From Bartonella machadoae (GTDB lineage Bacteria > Pseudomonadota > Alphaproteobacteria > Rhizobiales > Rhizobiaceae), in NCBI RefSeq assembly GCF_022559585.1, contig NZ_CP087114.1:1558501-1622500 (forward strand): a stretch of 64,000 bases of DNA. The letters run 5' to 3'. The translations under genes were made by a program, and so were the position numbers. Positions 18,195-28,897 of this stretch are shown piece by piece. Position 1 is the first letter of the stretch; every line of letters begins with the position of its first letter. The notes under the pieces are model-generated. The model was given only the letters and a program-made list of their open reading frames with translations. It did not search any database and was not told the origin of the DNA.

Positions 18195-18995
18195 GAAATG
18201 TCACTGTCACTCAAGCAAACAGCGCTATAGTCGCAGAAGATCACTCGACAATAACAGTCTCTGGAGGATCATTTGATGCAAAAAATGCAACAATAAGTGC
18301 TGAAAATGGTAGCACCATTATTTTAACAGACAATGCGCAAATTACCTCATCTGATAACACTGGACTCTATGCACAAAATAATGGAGCAATCAGTATGACT
18401 GGGGGAAGCATTAAAGCTTCCAACAATGGTGCGGCATTTGAAAACAGTAAGAGCAAAGACAACAAACTGGAAAATGTGACAATATCGAGTGGTAAGGATG
18501 AAGCACCACTAGATTTTGGAATAATAACAGACAAAGAAAGTACAGTTGCTTTAAGAAATGTCACTGTCTCTCAAGCAGAAAGTGCTATATTTGCAACTGA
18601 AAATTCAACAATAACAGTCTCTGGAGGATCATTTGATGCAACAGCAGCAACAATAGATGCTGAAAATGGCAGCACCATTATTTTAACAGACAATGCGCAA
18701 ATTACCTCATCTGATAACGCTGGACTCTATGCACAAAACAATGGAGCAATCAGTATGACTGGGGGAAGCATTACAGCTTCCAAAATTGGTGCTGGTTTCT
18801 CTAACAGTAAAAGCGATAAAAATTATCTGGAAAATGTGACAATATCGAGTGGTAAGGATGAAGCACCACTAGGTTTTGGAATAATAACAGACAAAGAAAG
18901 TACAGTTGCTTTAAAAAATGTCACTGTCTCTCAAGCAGAAAATGCTATATTTGCAGCTGAAAATTCAACAATAACAGTCTCTGGAGGATCATTTA
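16354..18995 (+). repeat. Intragenic passenger repeats
   Basis: The marker TCATTTGATGC (GGSFDA) recurs at about 16354, 16942, 17307, 17900, 18260 and 18620, and a variant at 18980. Spacings alternate between about 590 and 360 bases and settle at exactly 360 for the last units. The long unit has an extra block with GNTIIDDSKIGLEAQ-type sequence. The near-identical 360-bp units can recombine. Confidence 0.85.
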
Positions 18996-21769
18996 AGGGA
19001 AAAGGTATAACAATATTTGCTGTAAAAGGTGGCACAATTTCAACAGACAATACACAAGTTATATCATCTGATGGTACTGGACTCTATGCAAATGGGGCAG
19101 GATCTCAGATCACAATGACAGGAGGAACAGTAACAATAAAAAATGACGAATCTGCATTATATGTTAAAGAAGGTGGACAGATTGATGCCACAAATGTTTC
19201 TCTAACAACAGAGGGGAAAGGAACCGGTGCAGTTGCATCTGGTAAAGAGAGCACAATTAAATTGCATGGCAATACAACAATTAACAATACTTTAAATGGT
19301 CTTGGAGCCGTTGATGGTGGTAAAATTACCAGCGAAAATTTAACAATCACTGGTGGTAAAGCAATTAATCAAGACCCCGATAAAGAACGCTCTGGTTTAT
19401 GGACATCAGGCTCTGGGAGTGAAATTAGGTTAACAGGCAAAACAACTATTAAAGATGTTGATGAAGGTTTTTACGTAGACGAGGGAAGTAAAATCATTAG
19501 CGGAGATTTAACAATAACCGGTGGTGAAAGTAAAGAAATCACGACTGGTGTAGGCAGTTATGAGTCTGATAGTGTTATTGAATTAAATGGTAAAACAACC
19601 ATTGAAAATTTTGATGTTGCTCTTGCTGCAGCAAATAATAGCACAATTAAAATGGCAAATAGTAATAGCGAAACAACACAGGGTAAATTAGAAAATAAAA
19701 TAGCAGCAAAAAAGCTTGCACTCGCCGCAGAATTTGGTGGGCAAATTGATCTCAAAAATATTTCTATAACATCAGAAAACACCGGTTTGCATTTTTTAAC
19801 TCTCTCTGAGGTTGATAAAGATAAACCTGATAATCCACAAAAACATCGAAACAATGAAATCAATTTAACCAATGCCGATCTTCGCGTTGAAAATGGTTCA
19901 GCAATTATCATTGGAGCTCTCAGTAAAAATGGCACTGAAGACACTCAAAACTTATCAATCGGTACAGCCAAGCTTAATAAATCAAAAATCCATGCTGATG
20001 TTTTATTAGGAGATGGTATTCTTTGGGATAAAAAATATTTCAATGAGAAAGGTTTTAAGGAGTCCTCCAAAGGTACCTTCACATTAACCGCAGATCAATC
20101 TACCCTAGAAGGCAGAACGGATATTGCTAAAGACAGAAATGTCCGCTTTGATCTGATCAACAACACCACATGGCTCTTAAAAACCAGCACAAAAGAAACA
20201 GATAAGGATGGCAATCTGCTTGATATTGCTCAAAGAGCACGTTCTGATATTTCTGTCCTTAATCTTAACAACAGTAAGATTGTTTTCCAAGGACCAACAG
20301 AAGAGCATTATCACACATTGCATATAGGTTCTGGTAAACCAGAAAATACCGCAGTCTATAATGCCACAGGAAATGCAAAGATTTACTTCAATACGGCTTG
20401 GAGTGATGGCGCAGCAAGTGCTGATCAAAAAACCGACAGATTGCTCATTCATGGCGATGTATCAGGAACAACAGCCGTTTATATCCAAAGCGATTTAGGA
20501 GACAGAAATAGTGTCATAAATGCTGCTGATCCTTCAAATATAGGAGGACTTTCCCTCATCCAGGTTTCAGGAAAAGCACAAGAAGACTCTTTTAAATTAG
20601 CCAATGGCTATATAACATTAGGAGGGCTGCCTTATAAATACACACTAACAGCCTATGGTCCAACCTCAAGCCATGGAAGTGCTGATATTGGGCAAAACCT
20701 GTTTGATGAAAAAAATGAAAATTTCTGGGACTTCCGTTTACACAAGGAAACTCTTGACTCTGGTACAGGTTCTGGTGGAAGTGGTACAGGTTCTGGTGGA
20801 AGTATAGGTGCCCCTGTAGCACAAATGGCAAACTACTTGGTCATGCCCAATGCTCTCTTCTATAGTGGATTAACCGATATCACTAAACAAAACGCACTGT
20901 TAGCCAATATCAGAACATCCGTCCTAGGAAAGGAAGAGGAGAAAAATATCGGTTTCTTCCTCTCTACCTATGGAAGCACAGGGACCTTATCCTCTGCGCG
21001 TGGTCCTCTCAAATATGGTTATGGCGCTGATATTCGTTATGCTTCTCTCCAAGCGGGGGCAACATTAGCCGCAATCGAGGGACAGAATATCATCACACAT
21101 TTCGGTGTTGTTGGAACTTACGGACAGCTGTCTTTCACTCCAAAGGACATGGCAGATGTAAGCAAGAGTACATTGGATAAATGGTCGCTAACAGCCTATG
21201 GCAGCCTACAGCATGACAATGGTTTCTATCTTGATACACTGTTCTCTTATGGCGTTTTCAAGGGCGATATCGGCAATGCCATCATGGGCAAAACCGCAAA
21301 AGTGAAAAATGCCAAAATGGTGAGTCTCTCTACCACCCTTGGCAAACAATTTGCCACCGGAATGGAAGATTTAACATTCGAACCGCAGGCACAACTTGCC
21401 TATCAACATTTGATGTTTAAATCCATTGAAGATGCCAATAATCTGATCATTGATATGAACAACCCTTCGCAATGGTTAATCCGTGTTGGTGGACGTTTGA
21501 CAAAAACCATTTCCACTGAAAACAACCATCCTCTGTCTTTCTATGGGAAGGTCAACTTTATCAAAACATTTGGTGACGATGGATCTATCACAATTGGCAG
21601 GGACTTTGACCTTGATCCTATGGGTGCTACGATTGAAGGTGGGCTTGGTATCAGTGCACAACTTTCACACAATTTGTCTCTTCATGGTGATGTTAGTTAC
21701 CAACAAAAGCTGCAAAAAACCGGTATATCCGGAGCAAGTTTTTCAGGAGGTATCCGCTATCAGTTTTAA
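18395..21769 (+). CDS. Autotransporter adhesin, 3' part with beta-barrel
   Basis: This frame is really open from 18182, directly after the A6 frameshift; 18395 is its first ATG and has no ribosome binding site, so it is the continuation of the gene at 15762. A restored protein would have about 2002 residues. Two and a half more passenger repeats are followed by non-repetitive beta-helix, an autochaperone-like section (LHIGSGKPENT, DRLLIHGDVSG), a Gly-Ser linker near 20760-20810, and an autotransporter beta-barrel of about 310 residues that ends GGIRYQF with terminal Phe. The barrel is complete, so only the frameshift prevents export. Confidence 0.88.
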   Translation: MTGGSIKASNNGAAFENSKSKDNKLENVTISSGKDEAPLDFGIITDKESTVALRNVTVSQAESAIFATENSTITVSGGSFDATAATIDAENGSTIILTDNAQITSSDNAGLYAQNNGAISMTGGSITASKIGAGFSNSKSDKNYLENVTISSGKDEAPLGFGIITDKESTVALKNVTVSQAENAIFAAENSTITVSGGSFKGKGITIFAVKGGTISTDNTQVISSDGTGLYANGAGSQITMTGGTVTIKNDESALYVKEGGQIDATNVSLTTEGKGTGAVASGKESTIKLHGNTTINNTLNGLGAVDGGKITSENLTITGGKAINQDPDKERSGLWTSGSGSEIRLTGKTTIKDVDEGFYVDEGSKIISGDLTITGGESKEITTGVGSYESDSVIELNGKTTIENFDVALAAANNSTIKMANSNSETTQGKLENKIAAKKLALAAEFGGQIDLKNISITSENTGLHFLTLSEVDKDKPDNPQKHRNNEINLTNADLRVENGSAIIIGALSKNGTEDTQNLSIGTAKLNKSKIHADVLLGDGILWDKKYFNEKGFKESSKGTFTLTADQSTLEGRTDIAKDRNVRFDLINNTTWLLKTSTKETDKDGNLLDIAQRARSDISVLNLNNSKIVFQGPTEEHYHTLHIGSGKPENTAVYNATGNAKIYFNTAWSDGAASADQKTDRLLIHGDVSGTTAVYIQSDLGDRNSVINAADPSNIGGLSLIQVSGKAQEDSFKLANGYITLGGLPYKYTLTAYGPTSSHGSADIGQNLFDEKNENFWDFRLHKETLDSGTGSGGSGTGSGGSIGAPVAQMANYLVMPNALFYSGLTDITKQNALLANIRTSVLGKEEEKNIGFFLSTYGSTGTLSSARGPLKYGYGADIRYASLQAGATLAAIEGQNIITHFGVVGTYGQLSFTPKDMADVSKSTLDKWSLTAYGSLQHDNGFYLDTLFSYGVFKGDIGNAIMGKTAKVKNAKMVSLSTTLGKQFATGMEDLTFEPQAQLAYQHLMFKSIEDANNLIIDMNNPSQWLIRVGGRLTKTISTENNHPLSFYGKVNFIKTFGDDGSITIGRDFDLDPMGATIEGGLGISAQLSHNLSLHGDVSYQQKLQKTGISGASFSGGIRYQF

Positions 21770-21876
21770 ACCAGAAGCGATCAATCTTAAGATGAGGCTA
21801 TAAACCTTAAGTCAAAACTGTAAATCCTAAAACAGAGTTATAAAAACAAGCGTCTCGTTATTCTATATGCTTTATC

Positions 21877-21908
21877 AAAAAGGGCGACAACACTGTGTTG
21901 CCCTTTTA
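21877..21908 (+). terminator. Autotransporter 1 terminator
   Basis: AAAAGGGC and GCCCTTTT flank inner ACAACA/TGTTG pairing and end in TTTT. It is 108 bases after the stop. Confidence 0.75.
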
Positions 21909-22518
21909 GTCTGTAAAATTTTTTGTTCTTTTTTCCAAAAAATTCTCTTTTCTTCATAGGAAAAATACAGTGCAAAACATTCTTTTGTGCAACTTATTCA
22001 AACAGATACCATAGATAGAACAAGAATCTTCAGTAAATTTTTGCAGCACATTCAGGAAAAACGCTTTATAAAAGCATCATACAGTATTTTTTATCATTAA
22101 ACAAACAACGTATTTTAAATTCAAAGTGAAGAAACTTTTTTCATTTTTTCTTATTGTTCCCAACTGCGCTTTCTCTTCCCTTTTTCCTTAACATAAAAAA
22201 TTGTAATCGACATAATACATCTTCAAAAAAGCTATAGAAGCTAAAATTCACTTAAAATATTCTGTTGGATATGCCTTTTATATTGAGAAAAATAATTAAT
22301 ATTAAATAGTTAAATAACAACATTGAAAAAGAATATTATTTAAATTGAATACAATATTAAATTAAATATAAATAATTTATATTAACTTATACGTTAACTT
22401 GACAAACAAGAATAAAAAATACGGTAATTTAGTTAATTTATTGAAAACTATCTCTTTCATTTTTTCTTTATGAAGTCAGCGGGAAAAAGAATGTTGGGGG
22501 CTTTAAAGGAATAGACTG
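21909..22518. other. Intergenic region with autotransporter 2 promoter and conserved leader
   Basis: No gene. It is A+T-rich, and the last 60 bases (22456-22510) repeat the leader found before autotransporter 1, with AAGGA before the ATG at 22519. Confidence 0.5.
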
Positions 22519-24942
22519 ATGCCTAAAAAAATCCTTCTATCTTGTACAGCAGTTGTAGTAGTTGTACTATCTGTATCTGGTGTTCATCTCAATGCACAAG
22601 CTAAAAATCTTGAAATTTCAAACAACAAAAAAGAAGTTTTCAATGAAACCTATGAGATTATTCACGCCAAAAAAGGTGGTAAAATTATCGGTAAGCATTT
22701 AAGGATAATCGGAAACAAAAAAACAAACACCAACATCAACCCATATATGCCCGCTATAAGAGCTGAAGGTCCTAACGCTTCAATTGAATTACTGGATGGT
22801 ACAATCATTAAAGGAACGCGTTCGAGCATTTTATTTGGTGTTGAAGCAAAAGATGGTGCTACACTGAAAATGACCGGAGGAACCATTACAACTTCTGAAA
22901 TTGGTGCGGGCTTCTATAACAGCAAGAGTGCTGGAAATAAGCTGAAAGATGTAACGATATCGAGTAGTAAAGATAAAAATCCTAAAATCATCGGAGTAGA
23001 TGCCGAAAAGGAAAGTAACGTCATTTTAGAAAATGTAATCGTTACAAAAGCAAAAAACGGCATCATTGCAAACAATCATTCCAAAGTAACAGTTTATGGA
23101 GGATCATTTGAGGGGAAGGATACAGGAGTATATGCTGGCAAGGGAAGTAACATTACTTTAACAAGCAGTAAAAAAGGCGATACTCAAATTACATCATCAT
23201 CGAATGGCAAAGGGCTCTATACCGATGGTTTACATTCTACCATTACAATGACAGGAGGAACAGTATTCGGAGAGGCAGCATTAATTGCGGTAAATGGTGG
23301 CCGTATTAAAGTTACTGATGTTGCTCTAAAAGCAAAGGGTGATGGCGCCGATATGGGTGCTGGCGCAACTTCTCATGGCTCTAACAGCGCAATTGAATTG
23401 TATGGAAATACAACAATTAACAATAAGAAAATTGGTCTTACTGCACAAAATGGCGGCATAATGAAAATGATCGGAGGAACCATTATAGCTTCTTCAACTG
23501 GCGCAGGCTTCTATAACAGTAAAAGTGATGAAAACAAGCTGGAAAATGTTACAATATCAACCGGTAAGGAAAAAAATTCAGGCAAAGGGATATTTCTCTT
23601 GAAAGAAAGTGGCGTCACTTTAAAAAATGTAAAAATAACACAAACAGGCAACAGCATAATTGCCAATGACCATTCTAAAATAAAAATCTCTGGAGGGTCA
23701 TTTGATGCAAGCTATGCAACAATATGTTCCCAAAGTGGCAGCACAATTACCTTAACGGATAATGTTCAAGTTACATCATATGATGAAGCTGGCCTCTATG
23801 CAATAGACAAAGGGTCCACGATTACAATGACAACAGGAAGGGTGACAGGAAAATATACAGCATTAGAAGCAGACCAAGGTGGCCATATTACAGTTACAAA
23901 TGTTACTTTAAAAGCAACGAATGATGGCAGCGGTGTGGCTGCTGGTGCGGCTACCTCTGGCTCTAACAGTGTGATTGAATTGCTGGGAAATACAACGATC
24001 AGTGATGTTAAAATCGGTATTGATGCGCAAAACGATAGCACAATAAAAATGATCGGAGGAACCATTACCAGTTCCGAAGCTGGCGTTCAATTGTTAAAAA
24101 ATAAGAGCAATAACATACTGAAAGATGTAACGATATTGAGTAGTAAAGACGATGCATTACTTATTAATGCAATAATTGCAGAAAAAGGAAGTAACATCAC
24201 TTTGGAAAATGTAACCATTCCACAAGCAATCAACAGCATAGTTGCAAATAATCATTCTAAAATAACAGTTGCGGGAGGATTATTTAATGCAAAAGGTGCA
24301 GCAATATCTGCCCTAAAAGGCAGTACCATTACTTTAACCGACAGTCCTCAAATTACTTCATCTGATAACGCTGGACTCTATGCGAAAGATGCAAAATCTA
24401 CCATTACAATAACGGGAGGAACAATAAAAGGTAAAACGACTACATTATATGCCGAAAATGGTGGACATATTAAAGCAACAAATGTCACTCTAACGGCAAC
24501 AGATAGTAGCGGAACGGGTGCGACAAGCCAAGATATTGGTAGTTTACTCGAGTTATATGGGAATACAAAGATTAACAGTGCCGTAATTGGTCTTCATGCA
24601 CTAGATAACGGGATGATTAAAATGATTGGAGGAACAGTAATTGCCAAAAAAGATGCGTTTGTTGTAAACAATAACGGACATATTGATGTAACAGACGTTT
24701 CTGCCACAGCAGAAGAGAGAGGTATAGTATTTGAAAAATCTAACAACAATAAAATATCAGAAATCAATTTAACGCATACAAAACTCCACATTGAAAACGG
24801 TACTGGAATTAATGCAAATGAGTCAATTGGCAAAGCTAACCTTAAAAATTCAGAAATCCGTGCTGATGTTTTATTAGCAACCAAAACTTCAGCGAAAAAA
24901 ATGATTTCATTTTTACACTCAATGCCGACAACTCCATCTTAG
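22519..24942 (+). CDS. Second autotransporter, 5' part (pseudogene)
   Basis: The reading frame has 807 codons. The signal peptide MPKKILLSCTAVVVVVLSVS ends near NAQA (about residue 31). The next residues match autotransporter 1 (ETYEIIHAKKGGKIIGKHL). The passenger has the same beta-helix units (MTGGTI, ENVTIS, VTVYGGSFEG, ITSSDNAGLYAKD) but is more diverged. The frame leaves the family sequence at an A7 run (24895-24901): with one more A, translation continues NDFIFTLNADNSILDG as in autotransporter 1. Unlike gene 1, the distal part is also decayed, so the gene is dead in this strain. It is a tandem paralogue, 750 bases behind gene 1. Confidence 0.8.
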   Translation: MPKKILLSCTAVVVVVLSVSGVHLNAQAKNLEISNNKKEVFNETYEIIHAKKGGKIIGKHLRIIGNKKTNTNINPYMPAIRAEGPNASIELLDGTIIKGTRSSILFGVEAKDGATLKMTGGTITTSEIGAGFYNSKSAGNKLKDVTISSSKDKNPKIIGVDAEKESNVILENVIVTKAKNGIIANNHSKVTVYGGSFEGKDTGVYAGKGSNITLTSSKKGDTQITSSSNGKGLYTDGLHSTITMTGGTVFGEAALIAVNGGRIKVTDVALKAKGDGADMGAGATSHGSNSAIELYGNTTINNKKIGLTAQNGGIMKMIGGTIIASSTGAGFYNSKSDENKLENVTISTGKEKNSGKGIFLLKESGVTLKNVKITQTGNSIIANDHSKIKISGGSFDASYATICSQSGSTITLTDNVQVTSYDEAGLYAIDKGSTITMTTGRVTGKYTALEADQGGHITVTNVTLKATNDGSGVAAGAATSGSNSVIELLGNTTISDVKIGIDAQNDSTIKMIGGTITSSEAGVQLLKNKSNNILKDVTILSSKDDALLINAIIAEKGSNITLENVTIPQAINSIVANNHSKITVAGGLFNAKGAAISALKGSTITLTDSPQITSSDNAGLYAKDAKSTITITGGTIKGKTTTLYAENGGHIKATNVTLTATDSSGTGATSQDIGSLLELYGNTKINSAVIGLHALDNGMIKMIGGTVIAKKDAFVVNNNGHIDVTDVSATAEERGIVFEKSNNNKISEINLTHTKLHIENGTGINANESIGKANLKNSEIRADVLLATKTSAKKMISFLHSMPTTPS

Positions 24943-26195
24943 ATGGCAAAATAAATACTGAAAAAACATTCAAAACAGTCTTTAATTTACAAAACAATAC
25001 AAAATGGACATTAAAAACAAGTATATATGAAAAAAACCAGAATGAAAAACCTCTTGATATTGCTCAAAGATCACATTCTGATGTTTCCATCCTCAATATT
25101 AATAATAGCTCTATTGTTTTCAAAAAACCAGAAGAAGATCATTATCACACGCTGCACGTAGGATCTGGCAGAGCAAATACTAAAAAAGTCTACAATGCTA
25201 CAGGAAAAACAGCAATTCATTTCAATGTTGAATGGAGTGACAGTGCTGCGATAAACACGCAAAAAACTGACCGCCTTCTGATTCATGGTGATGTTTCAGG
25301 TACTACAATGATTTATATCACGGGACAGTTAGAAAAAAACAATATTAAAGCAAATACTTCTGCTCTTACCAGTATCCATGGTCTTTCACTCATTCAAGTT
25401 TCTGGAAGAGCAAATCAAAACTCTTTCAAACTTGCAAACGGCTATATCACAATAAATGGTTCACCTTATAAATACATACTGAAAGCATATGGACCAACGT
25501 CAAACCATAGTAAAACAAATACTGAACAAAATCTTTTAGAAGAAAATAAAGATTTTTGGGATTTTCGCTTAGAACCAGTACCACTTGACAGTGGCTCAAC
25601 AATAAAAACTATTGTGCCATAAAGACAAGCTACTGAGTCATACTTATTACTTTCTTCTATGCTGGATTGACTGATATGACTAAGAAAAATATACGACTAA
25701 CCACTATGAGAGCATCTATCTTAGGTAAAAAATAAGATAAGCGAAATAGCCTCTTCTTATACGGCTAGAAAAGAACAAGAATCTTATTTTCTGATAAAGA
25801 GTGCTTCTTGTAAATAGAGTTATAGCGGTGCTAATCTTCGCTATATTACTCTATAAGGAGCTGTTAACTTTACCGCACAAGAAGGATAAAATACTCCAAC
25901 ATATTTTTGTCTTTTAAGAATCTACAGACAACCCTCTTTCACTCCAAAAATATGCAAGACGCAAAAAAAAGCACTTTAAAAGAATGTAGATAAATGGTCA
26001 CTTCACTTACCGCCTATGACGGATAAAGCATAACTGTGGTTTCTATCCTGATACCTTTTTATCTTATGATAATCCTAAAAGCAGATATCATCACATGTCA
26101 TCACTGAAAAAACTGAAAAATTGAAATCAGCTATCAACAAAAGCTTTTGAAAAACGAAGTCTATTGGGAATAAGTTTTTTAAGTAAAAAAACGCT
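24902..26195 (+). pseudogene. Second autotransporter, 3' remnant with ruined barrel
   Basis: After the A7 shift the frame stays open to 25622 and matches autotransporter 1 closely (LDIAQRSHSDVSILNINNSS, TDRLLIHGDVSGTT, FKLANGYITINGSPYKYILK). It then hits a stop at the barrel junction. Beyond it, short pieces in several frames still match the barrel: FYAGLTDMTKKN near 25660, TTMRASILGKK near 25710, and ISYQQKLLKNEVYWE near 26130. The barrel region is only about 570 bases against about 940 in gene 1, so deletions have occurred. Confidence 0.8.
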
Positions 26196-26514
26196 CTCCG
26201 TTTTTAAGATAAAACTATAACAACAGAAATATTGTTATCTGTACACGTTCTCAAAAAGAATAGCACAATAGGCTACTTTTTATTCCTAAAATCTGTTTTT
26301 CTTTCGAAAAATTCCTTTTTAAGAAAAGAAAACAACAAAATCGTTGAATGATTATAATGTAGCAATGAAAAACTCTCTCGACAGTTTCTTCTTTTTTGTA
26401 AAAAATAAAACTGAGCATTTTTGAATAAACACAATATAAAACTGTAAAAAAGACACAAATCAAAGACAATAAAAACTAAACTCTACTAAAAAGAAGCAAT
26501 TTTTCCGAAGAACA

Positions 26515-26733
26515 AAACGCCATTGGGTTGCTAATTCACGCTCTTTTTTTAAAGAAACGTCACTTAAAGCCTCCAAGTCCATTTCACGACACCGTCCATG
26601 GATAGTATAGCGTAAAAGCTATTGAGCACCACTATCTTTACGCTTATGAAGAAGAAAGTTGGCACTATCATATTCTTTACCAGCCCCCAATATTGCAACA
26701 TCCCTTGGTATTTAGACGATTCATAAAAGGCAT
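26515..26733 (-). pseudogene. P4-type integrase N-terminal remnant, copy d
   Basis: The minus strand from the ATG at 26733 reads MPFMNRLNTKGCCNIGG; another frame further on reads RRCREMDLEALSDVSLKKER then ELATQWRFVLR, the Arm domain of P4-type integrases. It is broken by stops. The shared upstream block spans 26734-26905 with IRESYNIRG on the plus strand. Confidence 0.7.
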
Positions 26734-26905
26734 TTTTGCTCCTTTCTTTAGAGTTTTTTATCCACACGATAACCCCACTTATGACGTGCAAATAAATGAT
26801 TATGATTGATAAAAAATGAGATGATTTGAGATAAGAGAATCTTACAATATTCGGGGGGTAATTTAATATGCAAAATGATAAATTATCGTTACAAATCAAT
26901 TAGTT

Positions 26906-27239
26906 GCATGAGAAAGACCGTATCTTCAAACATTTGTATTTCCCACAAACTGAATGCTTAAAGTTCTATAATAAAAACGTCTGAATATAAATTTTTCATA
27001 AAAAACAATACAATGATATCAAAAAACAACACACTTCATGTATCACCTGATATCTCATAACACAGTACGTTTAATAGAATTAAAAATATATTCGCTAAAA
27101 CCTCTCTTAGCAAAATGAAAATGATACAGGAAAAATTTTATATGATAAAAAATAAAAGAACCCCTCTGTTGCAAAACCAATATGAAAATATTTATAGGAA
27201 TCTACAACAGAAATAATTTTATTTTCTCTTCTATAAATC
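26906..27239. other. Intergenic region downstream of the ABC operon
   Basis: A+T-rich with no ORF and no clear terminator hairpin for the operon ending at 27240. Confidence 0.4.
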
Positions 27240-28025
27240 TTATGCGAATCTTTCTTCTCTATGAACAATAGGTTCAATACTTGCTTCAAAAAACATCTTC
27301 GTATAGTGATGTTGGGCATGCAAATTGCGCAAATCATCATTGCTAAGCTCTTCAAGAATAATCCCTTTATGCATAATTCCAACACGTTCGCAGATATGTG
27401 CAACAACAGCAAGATCGTGAGAGACCATTAAATAAGTGAGCTTTTTTTCCTCTCGTAATGATTTTAACAAATTCAAAATTTCAGCCTGTACCGACACATC
27501 CAATGCAGATGTTGGTTCGTCAAGTAACAAAACCTCTGGTTCAATAATGAGAGCACGAGCAAGAGCAATACGCTGACGTTGCCCTCCAGATAATTCATGC
27601 GGATAACGATAAAGAAAGGAAGAATTAAGACCAACGGAATTTAAAGCATCACCTACCCGCTCCTTTTGATTATCCATTCCATGGATTTTAAGAGATTCAG
27701 AAAGAACAGTATGAACCATTTTTCTTGGATGAAGAGAAGCATAAGGATCCTGAAAAACCATTTGAATACGGCGTAAAAAATTCTTATCTCTCTTTTTGGG
27801 GACTTCTTCTCCATCAAAAATGAAACGTCCACTATACTCTGGAAGAAGCCCAACCAATGTATTCAAAATAGTTGACTTTCCACACCCTGATTCACCAATC
27901 AAACCATAAGCTTCACCACGCTTAATATGAAAGTTGACATTTTTAACAACAGTTACTGCCTTATGCCTATGCCCAAAGGTCACAGATAAATTCGAAACAT
28001 CAATAATATTCTCACAATTGGTCAC
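27240..28025 (-). CDS. Peptide-type ABC transporter ATPase (DppF/OppF-like)
   Basis: The protein has 261 residues. It is an ATP-binding subunit energising uptake through the two permeases encoded upstream. Walker A GESGCGKST is near residue 43, the Q-loop is VFQDPYASLHPR near 93, the signature LSGGQRQRIALARAL near 145, Walker [13 protein letters not shown] near 165, and the H-loop VSHD near 200. It starts at a GTG overlapping the preceding stop as GTGA, with AAGGAG upstream, so translation is coupled. It is shorter than typical DppF/OppF (about 320-330) because the C-terminal oligopeptide-transporter extension is mostly missing. It is the last gene of the operon. Confidence 0.9.
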   Translation of the reverse strand: MTNCENIIDVSNLSVTFGHRHKAVTVVKNVNFHIKRGEAYGLIGESGCGKSTILNTLVGLLPEYSGRFIFDGEEVPKKRDKNFLRRIQMVFQDPYASLHPRKMVHTVLSESLKIHGMDNQKERVGDALNSVGLNSSFLYRYPHELSGGQRQRIALARALIIEPEVLLLDEPTSALDVSVQAEILNLLKSLREEKKLTYLMVSHDLAVVAHICERVGIMHKGIILEELSNDDLRNLHAQHHYTKMFFEASIEPIVHREERFA

Positions 28026-28897
28026 GGGACAACTCCTTCAACACCATTAATAATCGTAGGATTATGCAACCAATCAGGATCGCGTTCAGGAACAGCTAAA
28101 ACATCAACAGGATTATCAAGCCGGGGCAAACTTGCTAGCAAAGCTTTCGTATAAGGATGACAAGCACGCGATAAATCACAAGCAGGCAATTCTTCTAATA
28201 CACGACCTGCATACATCACCAAAACACGATCACAAAAATCAGCAATCATATTCAAATCATGACTAATGAAAATAAGTCCCGTTCCAGATTGAGTCACAAG
28301 CTCATCTAATACTGATAAAACTTGACGTCTTACAGTAATATCGAGTGCAGAGGTTGGCTCATCTGCAATAATTAAATCAGGTTTAGGAATAAGCATCATC
28401 GCAATCATCACACGCTGCCCCATACCACCTGATATTTCATGAGGAAACAATCGCATCACATGTTCAGGATCACGAATATGAACAGATTCCAACATAGCAA
28501 TCGTCCGTTCCCGCGCCTCGGCCTTTGCAACACGATAATGAATACGGTAAGCTTCCATAATCTGTTCCCCAATTCGGATTAACGGATTAAGCGAATATTT
28601 TGGATCCTGTAAAATCATGGAAATGCGCTTACCTCGGATTGTTCGCATCTGAGGTTCACTTGCACGCAATAAATCGATACCATCAAAACGCATTTTTTTA
28701 GCTTTGACAATTGCTGCTCTTGGGCTCAATTTGAGTATTGCACGCCCCGTCATTGATTTTCCAGAGCCGGATTCACCAACAATTCCAATTTTTTCTTTCC
28801 CCATGGAAAAGCTAATGCCCCGCACAACTTCGGCAAGACCACGCGTTGTAGGAAAAGAAATACGTAAATCTTCTATCTCTAATAAATTTTTAGCCAT
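28022..28897 (-). CDS. Peptide-type ABC transporter ATPase (DppD/OppD-like)
   Basis: The protein has 291 residues from the ATG at 28897, which overlaps the permease stop by eight bases; an earlier start at 28930 would lie wholly inside the permease. Walker [14 protein letters not shown] is near residue 40, the Q-loop [11 protein letters not shown] near 93, the signature [15 protein letters not shown] near 152, and Walker [13 protein letters not shown] near 170. The C-terminus with [13 protein letters not shown] and DPDWLHNP is the oligopeptide-transporter domain. It pairs with the second ATPase to form the heterodimeric motor. It is cytoplasmic, at the inner membrane. Confidence 0.9.
   Translation of the reverse strand: MAKNLLEIEDLRISFPTTRGLAEVVRGISFSMGKEKIGIVGESGSGKSMTGRAILKLSPRAAIVKAKKMRFDGIDLLRASEPQMRTIRGKRISMILQDPKYSLNPLIRIGEQIMEAYRIHYRVAKAEARERTIAMLESVHIRDPEHVMRLFPHEISGGMGQRVMIAMMLIPKPDLIIADEPTSALDITVRRQVLSVLDELVTQSGTGLIFISHDLNMIADFCDRVLVMYAGRVLEELPACDLSRACHPYTKALLASLPRLDNPVDVLAVPERDPDWLHNPTIINGVEGVVP

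Noticed and set aside
26251..26469. Hydrophobic minus-strand frames after the second autotransporter
   Set aside because: Cys/Phe-rich A+T composition, two overlapping frames equally open, no start site.
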